Of a DNA stretch of 64,000 nt, positions 1 to 11,309 are shown piece after piece (the stretch's first letter is position 1; every line of letters starts with the position of its first letter). Source of the DNA: Paracentrotus lividus (taxonomy: Eukaryota; Echinodermata; Echinoidea; Camarodonta; Echinidae); the NCBI GenBank assembly GCA_940671915.1, contig CALNVZ010000649.1, positions 802,262 to 866,261 of the forward strand, written 5' to 3'. The notes under the pieces are model-generated. The model saw nothing but the letters and a program-made list of their open reading frames with translations. It was not told the DNA's origin and did not search any database. Position numbers and translations under genes: made by a program.

Positions 1-435
1 ATTTTGACGCCCCTGTGTACTTAAAAAAAAAAAATATCGCTATCTCTCTTCCCCTCCTCTTTTCGGCTTCCCATCGCGCCCTTCCCTTGCTCCCGGGCCA
101 TGGCCCCGTTGCCCCCTCCCCCGAATATATGCATAGAATATATAAAAATAAATAAAATATGTGCATACCGACAAATTGGTTGTTTCCCGTCGTGCCAGCT
201 GTAATACTCGTCGATCCAACTGGAATTGTGACATAGACAGCCTCTGTAGATGAAGGTCAAAATAAGTAAGTAATTTTTTTTTCAAGAGTTCTTTCTTGAT
301 TATCATTGTTATAATCGTTCGTTATTCAATTCATATCTGCAGTTTTCCCCATACACTCTATGGAACCAGCCACAACTCTAAACTAACACTCCGTCGTGTC
401 CGGGGTCTTAGAGACACGAACTACTTTAAACTTAA

Positions 436-1009
436 AGGGGAATCCAACCCAAGGAGAGAATCACCTTAAAGGAAAGAGGAAAATGGGAGGAGCAATCTAA
501 AAAAGGTTTCATCAAAATCGGTTATAAAGAGAGTTATGGAAGTTTGAAAAGTCTAGTTTTACCTTTTATGGGGATCCTCAAATTGGCATCATCGGCTTCA
601 AAATGGCCGATCTTATGGACAACTCTCCATTCATTTTGTACACAAATTTTCAGATTTTCCCCATTTTCTTTCAAAATATGTCTTCTTTTCTGAGCTCAAA
701 ATATGTCATGGGAAAATATATTTCACACAACATATGTTGAGCTCAGAAGGAGGTAAGATATATTTCGAAATAAAATGGGGGAAATCTGAAAATTTGTGTA
801 CAAAATGAATGGAGAGTTGTCCATAAGATCGGTCATTTTTAAGCCGATGATGCCAATTTGAGGATCCCCATAGAAGGAACAACTAGACTTTTCAAGCTTC
901 CATAACTCTCTTATTTCATAACCGATTTTGATGAAACTTTTTTTTAGATTGCTCCTCTCATTTTCTTCTTTCCTGTAAGGTTGATTCTCTCCTTGGGTTG
1001 GATTCCCCT
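436..1009. mobile_element. TTAA-flanked foldback MITE (piggyBac-like)
   Basis: Ends AGGGGAATCCAACCCAAGG and its inverse CCTTGGGTTGGATTCCCCT are flanked on both sides by TTAA (432-435, 1010-1013). The arms, about 270 bases each, are near-perfect inverted copies meeting near 705-740. There is no coding capacity. TTAA duplication is the signature of piggyBac-type transposition; family placement is inference. Confidence 0.82.
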
Positions 1010-1499
1010 TTAAGCAGGAAATTAGGTCATTTTATAATAAATAATTCCGTAGAGGTTGATACCTCTAGCCCAAATAGTTGTGAATTATTAGCATTTAAGT
1101 GTACATATTAAGGTTCGCGTAATTCTGTATTCCGTCGCTTAAACACATCGCGAGTATGGCTGCGGCTATACTCAATCCTTATTGCTCTTAAAAAAAAAAG
1201 AAAAGAAAAGATGTTTTGGGGAACGTGTCATATAATACACTTCATTAACAAATATTTTTAAGATCATATGATCGACAAGGTCGACTTCAATGTCAAAAAC
1301 TCCGTGTCCATGTGACGTTTTGGACACCGAGTAGCATAGTGACAATTAATAGAGCTGTGTATACTAAGAAATCTGGGGTATTTAGGTATCTGAATTAACA
1401 AGTAAATGTGCATATTATATCAAGTTTTGGTCAACCTAAATGCCATAACTTGACTTTTAGGACAAAATGTAAAAATCCCGATGCTACATGAACACCATG

Positions 1500-1925
1500 G
1501 CCATGTAACAGCGGTATACGGTCGTGTGTCATGAGTTGGGGGCAAAATGCGTTACATGTTCAAAAAGTTGGAGAAATACACATTGTCACAATCAAATGTC
1601 TCTAGTTGCTTTATAGTAAATCAGACCTGTATAAAAGTATATATATATTGAAAGCTTATATTGTAAGGAAGATGATTAACATTCTTTTTTACCTGTACAG
1701 GGTGTGTAATAAAAGCTATACAGGGTGATGCAAGAAAAAATGGTTTAAAAAGTACCACAATTTCTATGGTCAGTAATTTCTTCTTCCTTGCACTAATTGA
1801 AATGAATCAACTTGGACTGTGTTAATAAGACCCTATGCTTTAAAAAAAATATAAACTTGTAACACAAAGTTATTTTGTCCAACCGCGCTACAAGGTGGCC
1901 AAAAAAAGAAAACAAATGTAGTGAA
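1500..1925. repeat. dispersed repeat R, copy 1 left part
   Basis: Co-linear with 26410-26780 (CGTGTGTCATGA, then GGCAAAATGCGTTACAT, GTATAAAAGTATA, CCTGTACAGGGTGTGT, TAAGACCCTA). The copy continues at 4962-5960 after the nested foldback element. Confidence 0.75.
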
Positions 1926-2349
1926 AAAGGGGCGTAAACCCGGGTGTTTCCATTACCTGCTACCCTGCTACACTTCCAATTTCTGCTATACACCTTTTTC
2001 AATTTGGACTCGACCATTTATCCCGTTTCTGTGATTGGCTATTTTGCTCATGAATATATATATCGCCACCTTTTTACTGATAAATGTATTTGCATAAGAA
2101 GGAATGTAATTTTGTGTGCGTGTACTCTGTGTGGTGATAAACGTCACGCGAAAAATACGATACGAACTTGTAGGATTTTTACTGCCAAATCCTTGATCTG
2201 TAAACGCTTTTCTTCTCTTTATTCTATATTTATCATTTTCATCATTATCTGTTAATAATAAGGGCCGTCTAGATGCTTTCGATCGTTTTTAAATGTTGAT
2301 TTCGGGAGACGTACAAATATATAGTACTACAAAATACCAAGGTTTGTTG

Positions 2350-2432
2350 TCGGAGAAGCGACAGCGCAGTCAGTTGCGTCATTGTCTGCCAACGCGAAGG
2401 TTTTGAGTTCAATTCCTCGGGAGCAATTTTTT
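2350..2432 (+). other. tRNA-like pol III promoter block, left arm
   Basis: CAGCGCAGTCAGTTGCG resembles an A box, AGTTCAATTCC a B box (9 of 11 against GGTTCGANTCC), and CTGCCAA between them looks like an anticodon loop (GCC). A run of about 18 T begins at 2430. The arms do not fold into a clean cloverleaf, so this is tRNA-derived rather than a functional tRNA gene. Confidence 0.55.
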
Positions 2433-3225
2433 TTTTTTTTTTTCCTTTTTTCCTCTTATTTTGCTGCACAACATTAAAATATAAAATAAAAAGGAACATA
2501 CAACAACATAACTTTTCTTTCAAACACCTGTGGATTTTCCACGGGTTCCGCTATAGGCCTAGTTATTTTGTATTCATGACTACAGGAAGAGGTAAAGATG
2601 AAATGATGAGGCCTCAGGTAACTATAAGGTGCATGCAATGTCAAGGAGCTCAACTAATATTAATTATACATGTTTTTTTTTATTCTCGTTATCACACGTT
2701 TAAAGAACATTCGAGCAATCAATTGAATTTGAGCCGAGGCATAATTAATTGATTATTGATTGCACTCCAAAAGAAAAAAAATTAAAAAATAAACGATAGT
2801 CATAACAAAGTTGATAATTACTATCATATGAGTGTAATGATAGGAATAATTACAATAATAAAATTATTATTATATATAATAAATGGCTTTTTATGAGAAA
2901 TCGTAATGTGGGACTTGTGACCTTTTCTAACTTGAGTGTCCAAAAAAAAATAAACTGGAAAGTTAGAATGTGGTGAACTCTTTTTTTAATTTTTTTTTTT
3001 AAAAATTTATCTTCTTTTTTTTTTTTTGGGGGGGGTTTGAAAATAATAGTGGGTCCCATAGGGCTAACTCTCTAAAAAAATCTTGTATCTGCCGCTTTAG
3101 GCTACACTGATTATCTTTAAGAAAAAAAATCTTATTTTTAGGTTGTTTTTCTGTTTTTCAATAAAGTGAATGACAGTCAATGACTGTCAGAAAATCAAAC
3201 TCAAGAAGAAGAAGAAGAAGAAAGA

Positions 3226-3325
3226 AAAAAAAATCCGTCGGTTTTCGGATTTGAACTCACGCCTTTCAAATGAAGAGCTCGTGACGCTGCTCACTGCGCT
3301 GTCGCTTCTCAGACAACAAAACCTT
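3226..3325 (-). other. tRNA-like pol III promoter block, right arm
   Basis: On the minus strand CAGCGCAGTGAGCAGCG resembles an A box and AGTTCAAATCC a B box, followed by a T-rich stretch. The segment between them (GAGCTCTTCATTTGAAAGG) differs from the left arm, so the two tRNA-like blocks have different anticodon regions. Confidence 0.5.
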
Positions 3326-4961
3326 GGTATTTTGTACTACCATATGTACGTCTCCCGAAATCAACATTTAAGAACGACGAAGCATCTAGACGCCCTTATA
3401 GTCAGGCAGCCAGCTCAAGATTGTTAGCTGAACGAGTACCAGTAGTAAAGTATTGGGAATATATGGGGAAGAATCCCACATTTACTAAACCCAACGTCTG
3501 GCAGTGCATCTCTGCTGCATTAGGTCCCTACAGCCGGGGCGTCCAAAGAGTGCCCATTTTACAAAAAATTCTATTTTGAATAAAAATAGCAGAATTCATT
3601 TTCAAACACACTAACTTGATGTCAAAATAAAGAGTATTACATTGTCTTAACACTTGTGTCATTTTGAAATCAGACTGAAATCGAAAACGGTGAAAGTTTG
3701 ATGAAGAAATGTTTTTTCTCACTTTTTTTACGCAAATATTTTTGTTCCTTTTTCAATAATTTAATAAATAGTTTATAAAACATTGATGTTTGTAACTTTT
3801 CTAAAAACTTTCTACGTGTATGTGAATGATGCTGTAAAAAGAAGGGAGTTATATCTTATTCCGATAAAGAATTATGATGAGCTAAAGTCAGGAACCAATA
3901 TAGACAAAAATCAACAATTTACACCCGTGACTGAGAATCACACAATACCCGCACGTGTATTATGAAAGCTGATTGTATGCGATGGCTGTGAGTAGGCAAA
4001 CAAAAGTCCAAAAATGCGGAACATTTCGATACTTGTTTTGTCTGCTAAAGCTATCGCATGTTATCGGCCTTCCTAATACACGTACGGTATGGATTCTTCT
4101 TCGATACGGGGCAAATTGTTGATTTTGTCTATATTGCGTTCCTGACTTTAGCTCATCATAATTCTTATCGAATAAAGATATAACTCCCTTCTTTTACAGT
4201 ATCATTCACATACACGTAGTAGTTTTTAGAAAAGTTACAAACATCAATGTTTTATACAACTATTTATTAAAAATTATTGAAAAAAGGAACAAAAAATATT
4301 GCTCGTAAAAAAAGTGAGAAAAGAACATTTCTTCATCAAAACTTTCAATTTTCGATTCAGTCTGATTTCAAAATGACACAAGCGTTAAGACAATTAATAC
4401 TCTCTTTTTGACATCAAAGTTAGTGTTTAGAAATGAATTCGGCTATTTTTATTCAAAATAGAATTTTTTGTAAAATGGGCACTCATTTTGACGCCCCGGC
4501 TGTAGGGACCTAATGCAGCAGAGATGCACTGCCAGACGTTGGTTAGTTGAAATGTGGGATTCTTCCCCATATATTCCAATACTTTACTACTGGTACCTCG
4601 TTCAGCTAACCAATCTTGAGCTGGCTGCCTGACTATATTATTAACAGATAAATGATGAAAATGATAAATATAGAATAAAAGAGAAAAGCGTTACAGATCA
4701 AGGATTTGGCAGTAAAAATCCTACGAGTTCGTATCGTATTTTTCGCGTGACGTTTATCGCCACACAGAGTACGAGTACACGCACACAAAATTACATTCCT
4801 TCTTATGCAAATACATTTAGCAGGAAAGGGTATATATTATTCATGAGCAAAATAGCCAATCACAGAAACGGGATAAATGGTCGAGTCCAAATTGAAAAAG
4901 GTGTATAGCAGAAATTGGAAGTGTAGCAGGGTAGCAGGTAATGGAAACACCCCGTAAACCC

Positions 4962-5960
4962 CGTCTTCTACATATGTCTTAATTTTTAAACAATGTTTAC
5001 TGCAAGAAAAATGTTTCAACTCAATTCTGTATTTACATACATGCAAAGAAAAGGAAAAAACACACATAAAATTGCATGTACAGGGTTTTAAAAAAAAGGT
5101 ATCGCCATTTTAATGAAATGCCATTCAATTACTGTAGGGTCATTCCATGCCAATTCACCCAAAATACCATTTCCGATTTTGCTGAAACTTTGTGTACTTC
5201 TTGAGAGTCATCCCACAACACCAAATTTTAAATTTCAAGTCAATCGGGTGAGGGGCTTGGGAGATACGGTCCACCGAATTTCGAGATTTTCAGTAAAAAG
5301 GGGTGTGGTCGCCTACCTTTTAACCCCTATATCTCAGGGACCACTAGGTCATTCTTCACAAAATGGTTATTTTTGGAAAGGGGATTCATCAACGATTTTA
5401 AATCTGCCATTGTTATGTCCTTTCATTTGAGATTATTACGTACCAACATTTTTAATGGATAATTTGTTGCAATATTCAATGCATTTTGTATGAGGGTGCA
5501 TGCATGAAGTATGATTTAATTGATTAATTAATTAATTACAATTGATTAACTGAATTTTTAAACAATCTGCTTCTTGATTATTTCAAGCCAGTTAAATTAT
5601 GAAAAGAATGATATATCAACCAACCTATAAGACTGATTGTATACAAAAATATAATGCAAGAAAGAGTAAGAAAGTAACAAAAATGCAAAATCCCTATGCT
5701 TTAACACATGCCTCCACCGTAGGCTCCTCCGCCCCCTACCCTACTCCACTCAAATTATATTTGTACTAAAACTATTAGCAGGACAAAGACGAAACTTCAC
5801 AGACATGTAGCCTAATTAATTATCTACAAAATGAGACATTGCACAGCTCATGACTGTACATGGTTTTCATGCTATGTCAAAAAATGTGGGATTTTTTCCT
5901 GAAAAATGTAGCGCCTCCACCCTTTTACTATACCCCAATATGTGACACACGACCATACAC
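4962..5960. repeat. dispersed repeat R, copy 1 right part
   Basis: Parts match 26830-27440, for example ACAACCTATAAGA-like sequence, ACACATGCCT and CGCCTCCACCCTTTTACTAT. Similarity is clearly lower than between assembly duplicates, so this is an old repeat. Confidence 0.7.
5115..5455. repeat. repeat-like AT/GC-mixed stretch, no gene
   Basis: Begins near CTGTAGGGTCATTCCATGCC and contains an open plus-strand frame of 105 codons with no recognisable motif. The composition looks like part of a dispersed repeat. I see no partner copy in this window. Confidence 0.35.
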
Positions 5961-6221
5961 GTTTTTTTTTCAATAACTTTATAAAAAATGAGTATAAATG
6001 GCACAAAATTCCCAGTAAAATGTATGGTTTCCATACAAAATAATGTAGCCTATAGTGTAATTAGTGTTGAGCTGTTGCTGAAATGTCAAAATTCGTGCCC
6101 CAATTTTATGAAAAGGCCCTTTAATTGAGTAGAGGAAATAATTACAAATTATTTTAAGTAGGGTTACTACAAAACAATGAACTAGATATCAGGATATAAT
6201 CGAAATAATGCTAAAACATAC

Positions 6222-6342
6222 CTAAACCGGTGCGGGTAGAGATAGTCCCAGCCGTGCAATTACACGAAGATCCGTCTCCGTCGCAGACTCGACAGTCATC
6301 ATAAACAAGACCAGAATTCAAAACCCCATCGCAGCCAAACGT
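6222..6342 (-). CDS. ADAMTS exon 16: end of cysteine-rich region, start of spacer
   Basis: A 121-base exon encodes TFGCDGVLNSGLVYDD, CRVCDGDGSSCNCTAG and TISTRTGL, leaving in phase 1 at GTATGT. It matches VGCD..L.S....D.C.VC.GDGS.C, the junction to the spacer. It is the last exon I can support; 1-6221 is filled with repeats and I found no spacer exon there, so the gene continues beyond the window. Confidence 0.92.
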
Positions 6343-6483
6343 CTAGATTAGAAACATAAACGAATATGCATATTACCCACGAGTATGTGATTTCTACTGA
6401 GCCTCATAAAATCCGTTCAGTGCAGTCATAATTGGCTGAAACGTCATTTTATAAGATTTTAACGAGACTGAGAAACATATATA

Positions 6484-7474
6484 AGGGGTGTGTCAAAAAA
6501 AAAGAAAAAAAAAAGGAACCTCAATTTTGATCATTAAAAATTTCAGAAATATTACGAGGTGATTAAAGAATTTATATCACTGGAAAATGCAACTCATTAA
6601 CATTTTATTGATACATCTCTCAGCTCACTTATATCACGCATCACTGAACCCCATTGTTCTGAAAATGCCTCGCCAAATTGTGCGTAGTTCACTTTCACGC
6701 CCATTAAGACGGTTGTTTGAATGTGCCTAGAAAGGGAGTCCAACTTTGATCATCAATAAATTAGAAAATATTAGAGTGGTGATTATGAATATTATATCAC
6801 TGGAAAGATAAATGATACCTCTTTCAGGTCATCAATGTCAAGCACCGCTAAACCCCATTTTTCTGAAAATATCTCGCCAAATTGTGATTGATGCACTGTA
6901 ATGCTCCTTACATTATTGAAGGTTCTCTGGGCTGTCGTGAGCTGTAACTTCATGAAATTACCTGGATTGTAAGCTTGATGGACTAAAGAAGTAGGCACTT
7001 CCAACCCATTAATCGACACCATTTATTTAAAGTCATTTGAATACTTTACTTAGAACTGTTAATCATGTTTAGGCACATTTAAACAACTCATCTCAAGGAG
7101 CATGAAAGTGAACCAATCACAATTTTGCGAGACAATTTTCAGATAATGATGAGTTTCACTTTCTACTGAAATAAATTTCCTAATCACAACCACAATATTT
7201 TTGAAATTATTGATGATCAAAGTTGTTTGTCCTTTTAAACCACTTTCGAATAACCTTCTCAAGGAACATAAAAGTGACAACTCACAATTTTGCGAGATAT
7301 GCCCAGAACAATGGGGTTTAGCGATGCGTGATATTGGTGAGCCGAGAGGGGTATCATCAGAAGAGTAATGAGTTGCAATTTAATGTGATATGAATTTCAT
7401 AATCACAACTGAAATATTTTGAAATGATTGATGATCAAACTTGGGTTTACTTTCATTCGATACACCCGGTATTA
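6484..7474. mobile_element. foldback element next to exon 16
   Basis: Left side (GGTGTGTC..., TTTTGATCATT, ATATCACTGGAAAATGCAACTC) is mirrored by the right side (TTGATGATCAAACTTGGG..., CGATACACCCGG). Inside, a second weaker inverted pair (6720-6900, 7070-7250) repeats the same sentence including ACCCCATT and AATTTTGCGAGA. No coding frame is convincing. Confidence 0.6.
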
Positions 7475-7877
7475 TAACCCGGGCTTTACCCTCACTTGCC
7501 ATAAGTATTGCAACATTATAATTTAATGCATGTAAAAACAAAAATAAAAAGTCTTTTATGTCGTAAAATTTCCTGACCAGATTATTTTAGACATTTTTGT
7601 ATATTCTAAAAGAGGAAACTTGTCCTTTTCCATGCCTGTGAGCAGTAGATGACCAGACCCGGTTATTTCTGAAAAAAATGGAGAGTAAATTGAGCAAAGC
7701 AGACAAAATGGAATTTAAAAAAGTTGGGGCTTTATCAGTGACTATAATCATTCAACATGTTTCATTTTTCTCCAAAAACGGTTCATAGCTTGCTGGATAA
7801 AAACACATTTATTATAATTACAAGATATGGAGTGTTGAAAATAAGTTTTATATTTTAATGGGCATGTCTACACCTAC

Positions 7878-8026
7878 CTGGCATCTTCCACTAAGACACA
7901 TCTTTGTTGATTTGAGATCAGAGGGGTTATCATCCCAGCACCGTGTACCATCGCAGAAAACGCCTTCCCTGTCCGCATAAAAATTGGGTTCCGTTGCTAA
8001 GCAATTAAGTTGGCAAAGATCGTCCC
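7878..8026 (-). CDS. ADAMTS exon 15: cysteine-rich region
   Basis: A 149-base exon encodes GDDLCQLNCLATEPNFYADR, EGVFCDGTRCWDDNPSD and MCLSGRCQ, ending in phase 0 at GTAGGT. It fits C.L.C...G..FY......V.DGT.C......C..G.C. The usual DGTxC appears as CDGTRC, an extra cysteine pair compared with most family members. Confidence 0.92.
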
Positions 8027-8099
8027 CTACAAGTTAAAATAAGCACTGTTATTACATTCATATCCAACGTATTAAAAACAAAATATTTAGCTCTGAAGA

Positions 8100-8930
8100 G
8101 GAGATAGAATATCGCACCCCAAAGAGCTTTTTTATGTTAAAAAAGGGATTACTTTCAATTTTTTATGTTAAAAAAGGGATTACTTTCAATCATATTGTAA
8201 ATAAGTCCCAACTTATTTACAATATGAAACAGGACAGTAAGTCGCACACTTAATCATGGGCCAGATGCGACAAAGATGATGAAAACAAGAGCGATCACAC
8301 AAGTGTGATTATATACAGTCTGTGTAAAAAAAAAAAAAAAAAAAAAAAAATGTACAGTCGGGAAAAAATCATTTAGGTATGAAATCTTCTCAAATGATGT
8401 GTGAATGTGGTATCAACTTAAAGCCAAAAGATTCTTCTTGCTCATGCACTTTTTTTTTATAATTTGCTTTGGTATAGTTTTGCTAAATTTTGTACGGCGA
8501 TGAGCTAATCGAACTTACATACCGGTTTCTTTCGATGCGCTGAATTCATGGCTATTATGTGCGAAACCCGTAGAAAAGCATACACAAAGTACTTGTTTTT
8601 TTCTTGATCATAAAAAAAAGGTCATATGTCAGCACCAAATGGGATGAAAAAAATTGCAGAAAAAGGCCTGTTTTTTTTTTTTACTTTATGGAAATATCAA
8701 ATACCTGAATGTGTGTATTAGAATGTGATTAATTTCATACTTAAAAAAAAATGTTTTCCACTTGTACCATTTATTTGACACAGACTGTTTTCATGTTATT
8801 GTCTTCCCAATAGAGAGAAAACCCTAGGGAGCCACGCTACTGCATAGTGATTGTTTTCCCGAAAGTATATTCCCGTTTACTCTGATCTTAATGAGAATAT
8901 ACGAAAAGTAAAATTGCTATCTACGTCGAT
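8100..8930. other. intron 14 stretch: short direct repeat and A/T runs, no gene
   Basis: Contains a direct repeat of about 35 bases (TTTTTATGTTAAAAAAGGGA at 8130 and 8161), a 23-A run near 8328 and no reading frame of note. Confidence 0.5.
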
Positions 8931-8944
8931 TTGATGATCACACC

Positions 8945-9310
8945 CTATTTTCGGACGAATGAACCCGATTTAATTTTCGGACGAATGAACCCTATTTCAT
9001 TTTCGAACGAATGAACTTCATTCCATTTTCAGTCGAACGTGTCTTCGAAACAACGAACCCTACATGTAAATCATTTCACGACGAATTAAATCTTTTCCAC
9101 TTTCAGACGAATTGACATTTGGACAAACGAACCTTCGGAAAAACGAACCCGATTTCAGTTTCGGACAGACGAACCCGCTGTCATTTTCAGACGAATGAAC
9201 CTTCGGACTACTCCATCAAATATTCGGAAGAACAAATCTTTTTCAGTTTCGGACCAACGAACATCCAGGTGTAGGGGATTTACGTGTTCGGAAGATCGAA
9301 CGGTCCTTCA
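8945..9310. repeat. degenerate tandem repeat of GACGAATGAACC type
   Basis: About ten imperfect units of 30-38 bases built on TTTTCGGACGAATGAACCC with TTTCA spacers. Units decay towards 9300. It lies about 50 bases upstream in plus orientation of exon 14. Confidence 0.75.
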
Positions 9311-9362
9311 GAACATTGAATATTCGGAGCTGTAGTATGACAATTTTTGTGTTTAAACATAC

Positions 9363-9474
9363 CTAGAAGATCCCCCTGAAAGTCTGTCCAACTGTACGTC
9401 ACGCCATTAAATGGGATATCATTGGTTGCAGCACATTGTTCATTACGAAAGTCGTCCTGCGATGTTGCACAAGG
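9363..9474 (-). CDS. ADAMTS exon 14: cysteine-rich region
   Basis: A 112-base exon enters in phase 0 and leaves in phase 1. It encodes PCATSQDDFRNEQCAATNDI then PFNGVTYSWTDFQGDLL. The pattern PC....DFR..QC...N..PF.G..Y.W is diagnostic of the ADAMTS cysteine-rich domain after the first thrombospondin repeat. Donor GTATGT. About 15.4 kb of intron, nearly all repeats, separates it from exon 13. Confidence 0.93.
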
Positions 9475-9640
9475 CTAAAAAATAAAAAAAAAAGATACAA
9501 AAACCCGGAAAATTTTAATCAGTATCAATACCCCATATTAATATGGATTATTTCCTAAAGGCACTGGTGTCGTGGAATCGAGGTATTCGAACCACGTGCC
9601 AAGTGACTGTATCAAACACCACGCAAAATTATAAGCTTAA

Positions 9641-10317
9641 AGGGAAGCTCTGGACCCAAAATAAGTTGCTTTTATAAGAAGCAGAAAAAAGTAGAAACAC
9701 AAGTTTGAAGAAAATCGGACTAATAATAAGAAAGTTATGAATATCTTTACGGTACACAAAAAATTGATCATTATACCGAATTGGCAACAAGTGTGATGTC
9801 ACAGGGGCACTACTTGCAATGCATTTTCTATATTTTTTTAATGATACATTTTCAGTTAATTTGTTAAGAAACTGTTTACCACATAACTTTGGCCAAGATA
9901 TATTTCATTCATGAATATATTTTTTTAAATACTGAAACCACTTAAAATCTTCTTTTTTTTTGTATTCTAGATGGGGTGCCGATTTTACAATATATGTATA
10001 GATGCAATAGCATATTGTCATCAATATATCTTGGCAAAAGTTATGAGGAAAACAGTTTCTTAACAAATAAAGTTAAAATTTATCATAAAGCCATATAAAA
10101 AGTACATGGAAAGTTGTGCCCCTTTGACATCACAGGTTTGGGACAGTGTTGCCAATTTGGTATAGCGATCATTTTTTTTTTTTTTTTTTTGCATCGTAAA
10201 CTTGATATTCATAACTTTCTTATTTTTAGTACGATTTTCTTCAAACTTTTTTTATTCTGTTTTTCTAATTTTTCTGCTTTTTATTAAAGCATCTTATTTT
10301 GGGTCCAGAGCTTCCCT
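9641..10317. mobile_element. second TTAA-flanked foldback MITE (piggyBac-like)
   Basis: Ends AGGGAAGCTCTGGACCCAAA and inverse GGGTCCAGAGCTTCCCT, flanked by TTAA at 9637-9640 and 10318-10321. Inverted arms of over 300 bases share ATAACTTTCTTATT, TGATGTCACAGG and AAGATATATT. No coding capacity. Confidence 0.82.
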
Positions 10318-11309
10318 TTAAAGGGTGAATATCTGTGAATTAGCGCACTGCGTGCGGCTTTTCACAGAGCTCCTATTTGCTTTGATATTTTATTGGTTTA
10401 GATTATAATTCTGTATTATGCTTGTTGACAAGTTACTGAGCTAGTGGTATAGGTGTTACTAGACCATTTTGAGAAAAATTGTGAAAACTGTTAAGCAGTT
10501 TTTCCAGGGTAAATATTTTGGTAGCATTGCCTATTTCAGTTAAAAGGCAAATTCCTTGGCTGCCATATATTGTAGTAGGGGAGACCGGGACAAATGTAAC
10601 ACGGGCAATTGTAACAGAGGCTCCCATTCCTAGCAGAAACACGCTATTAACTTAAAATTTGTAGAGAACATGCGCATTTAATCGCTCACATGCTGTATGA
10701 GTGTTAGCAGATTTAACGGTTCGTGAACTTTCTACAGCGGAAAAAACGTTTTTTGAGCATAAAAGTAATATTTCACATACCCATTGTTTTTCTTCTGGAC
10801 AATATGTGGATGAGCTACGGCTGTCATTTTGTATATTTAGAAAATATGTTCTTAGGCCATATTTTGCTAAAGTTTCAACGACGAATACCGAAGCTAAGAT
10901 AGAAAAAAATCTCTCCAAATATGGTCACCTCTGCCAGGGCAATTGTAACAAGCTGTTACAATTGCCCTGTTTCTGTTAAGTAACTCCCGTAGGAACTCGG
11001 TAAAGCAGAATTTCCGCTGAATCAACACCAAGCTATTAAATAACCAATCAGGGGCCGCGGAGCGTTTTTGGAAGTGGGGAGGCTGAGCGGCAAGTGGGGA
11101 GGGGAGGGGGGGGAGGGGGCCGGGGCTGAACAGACTAAAATCACAAATGTATGGTCATTTTTCGTTTTGTACACGTTCGCTGATGAAGCCCTCCCAGGCT
11201 CCGTGGCCCCTGCAAATTACATTTAAAAAATACAATTGTCCCGGAATTGTTGCTTCCTGTAAATATAATTAAAACATAATCAGAACCTCTGAACCATGGA
11301 GCTAGTATT

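Larger units (their letters stand above)
2261..3396. mobile_element. TA-flanked foldback element with tRNA-like blocks in both arms
   Basis: Starts AGGGCCGTCTAGATGCTT and ends AAGCATCTAGACGCCCT, with TA on both sides (2259-2260, 3397-3398). The intact right arm of the host element reads ...GTTAATAATATAGTCAG..., i.e. the empty site with a single TA. Inverted arms are about 165 bases (2261-2432 and 3228-3396). Each ends in a block with A-box and B-box-like sequence followed by a T run. The centre is AT-rich with no coding frame. TA duplication suggests a Tc1/mariner-type mobiliser (inference). Confidence 0.85.
1942..4953. mobile_element. 3.0 kb nested foldback transposon with 8-bp target duplication (hAT-like)
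   Basis: The left end GGGTGTTTCCATTACCTGCT is mirrored at the right end AGCAGGTAATGGAAACACCC. GTAAACCC flanks both sides (1934-1941, 4954-4961). The arms are 1942-about 4002 and about 4036-4953 and pair along their length around a loop of roughly 30 bases. A second element (2261-3396) interrupts the left arm; removing it leaves about 1.87 kb, nearly all palindrome. The element itself sits inside an older dispersed repeat (1500-1925 plus 4962-5960). No transposase is visible. Confidence 0.85.

Noticed and set aside
10938-10973. Hairpin as a transcription terminator or small RNA gene
   Set aside because: The stem is made of the element's own terminal motif in inverse copies, so a transposon binding-site origin is more likely.
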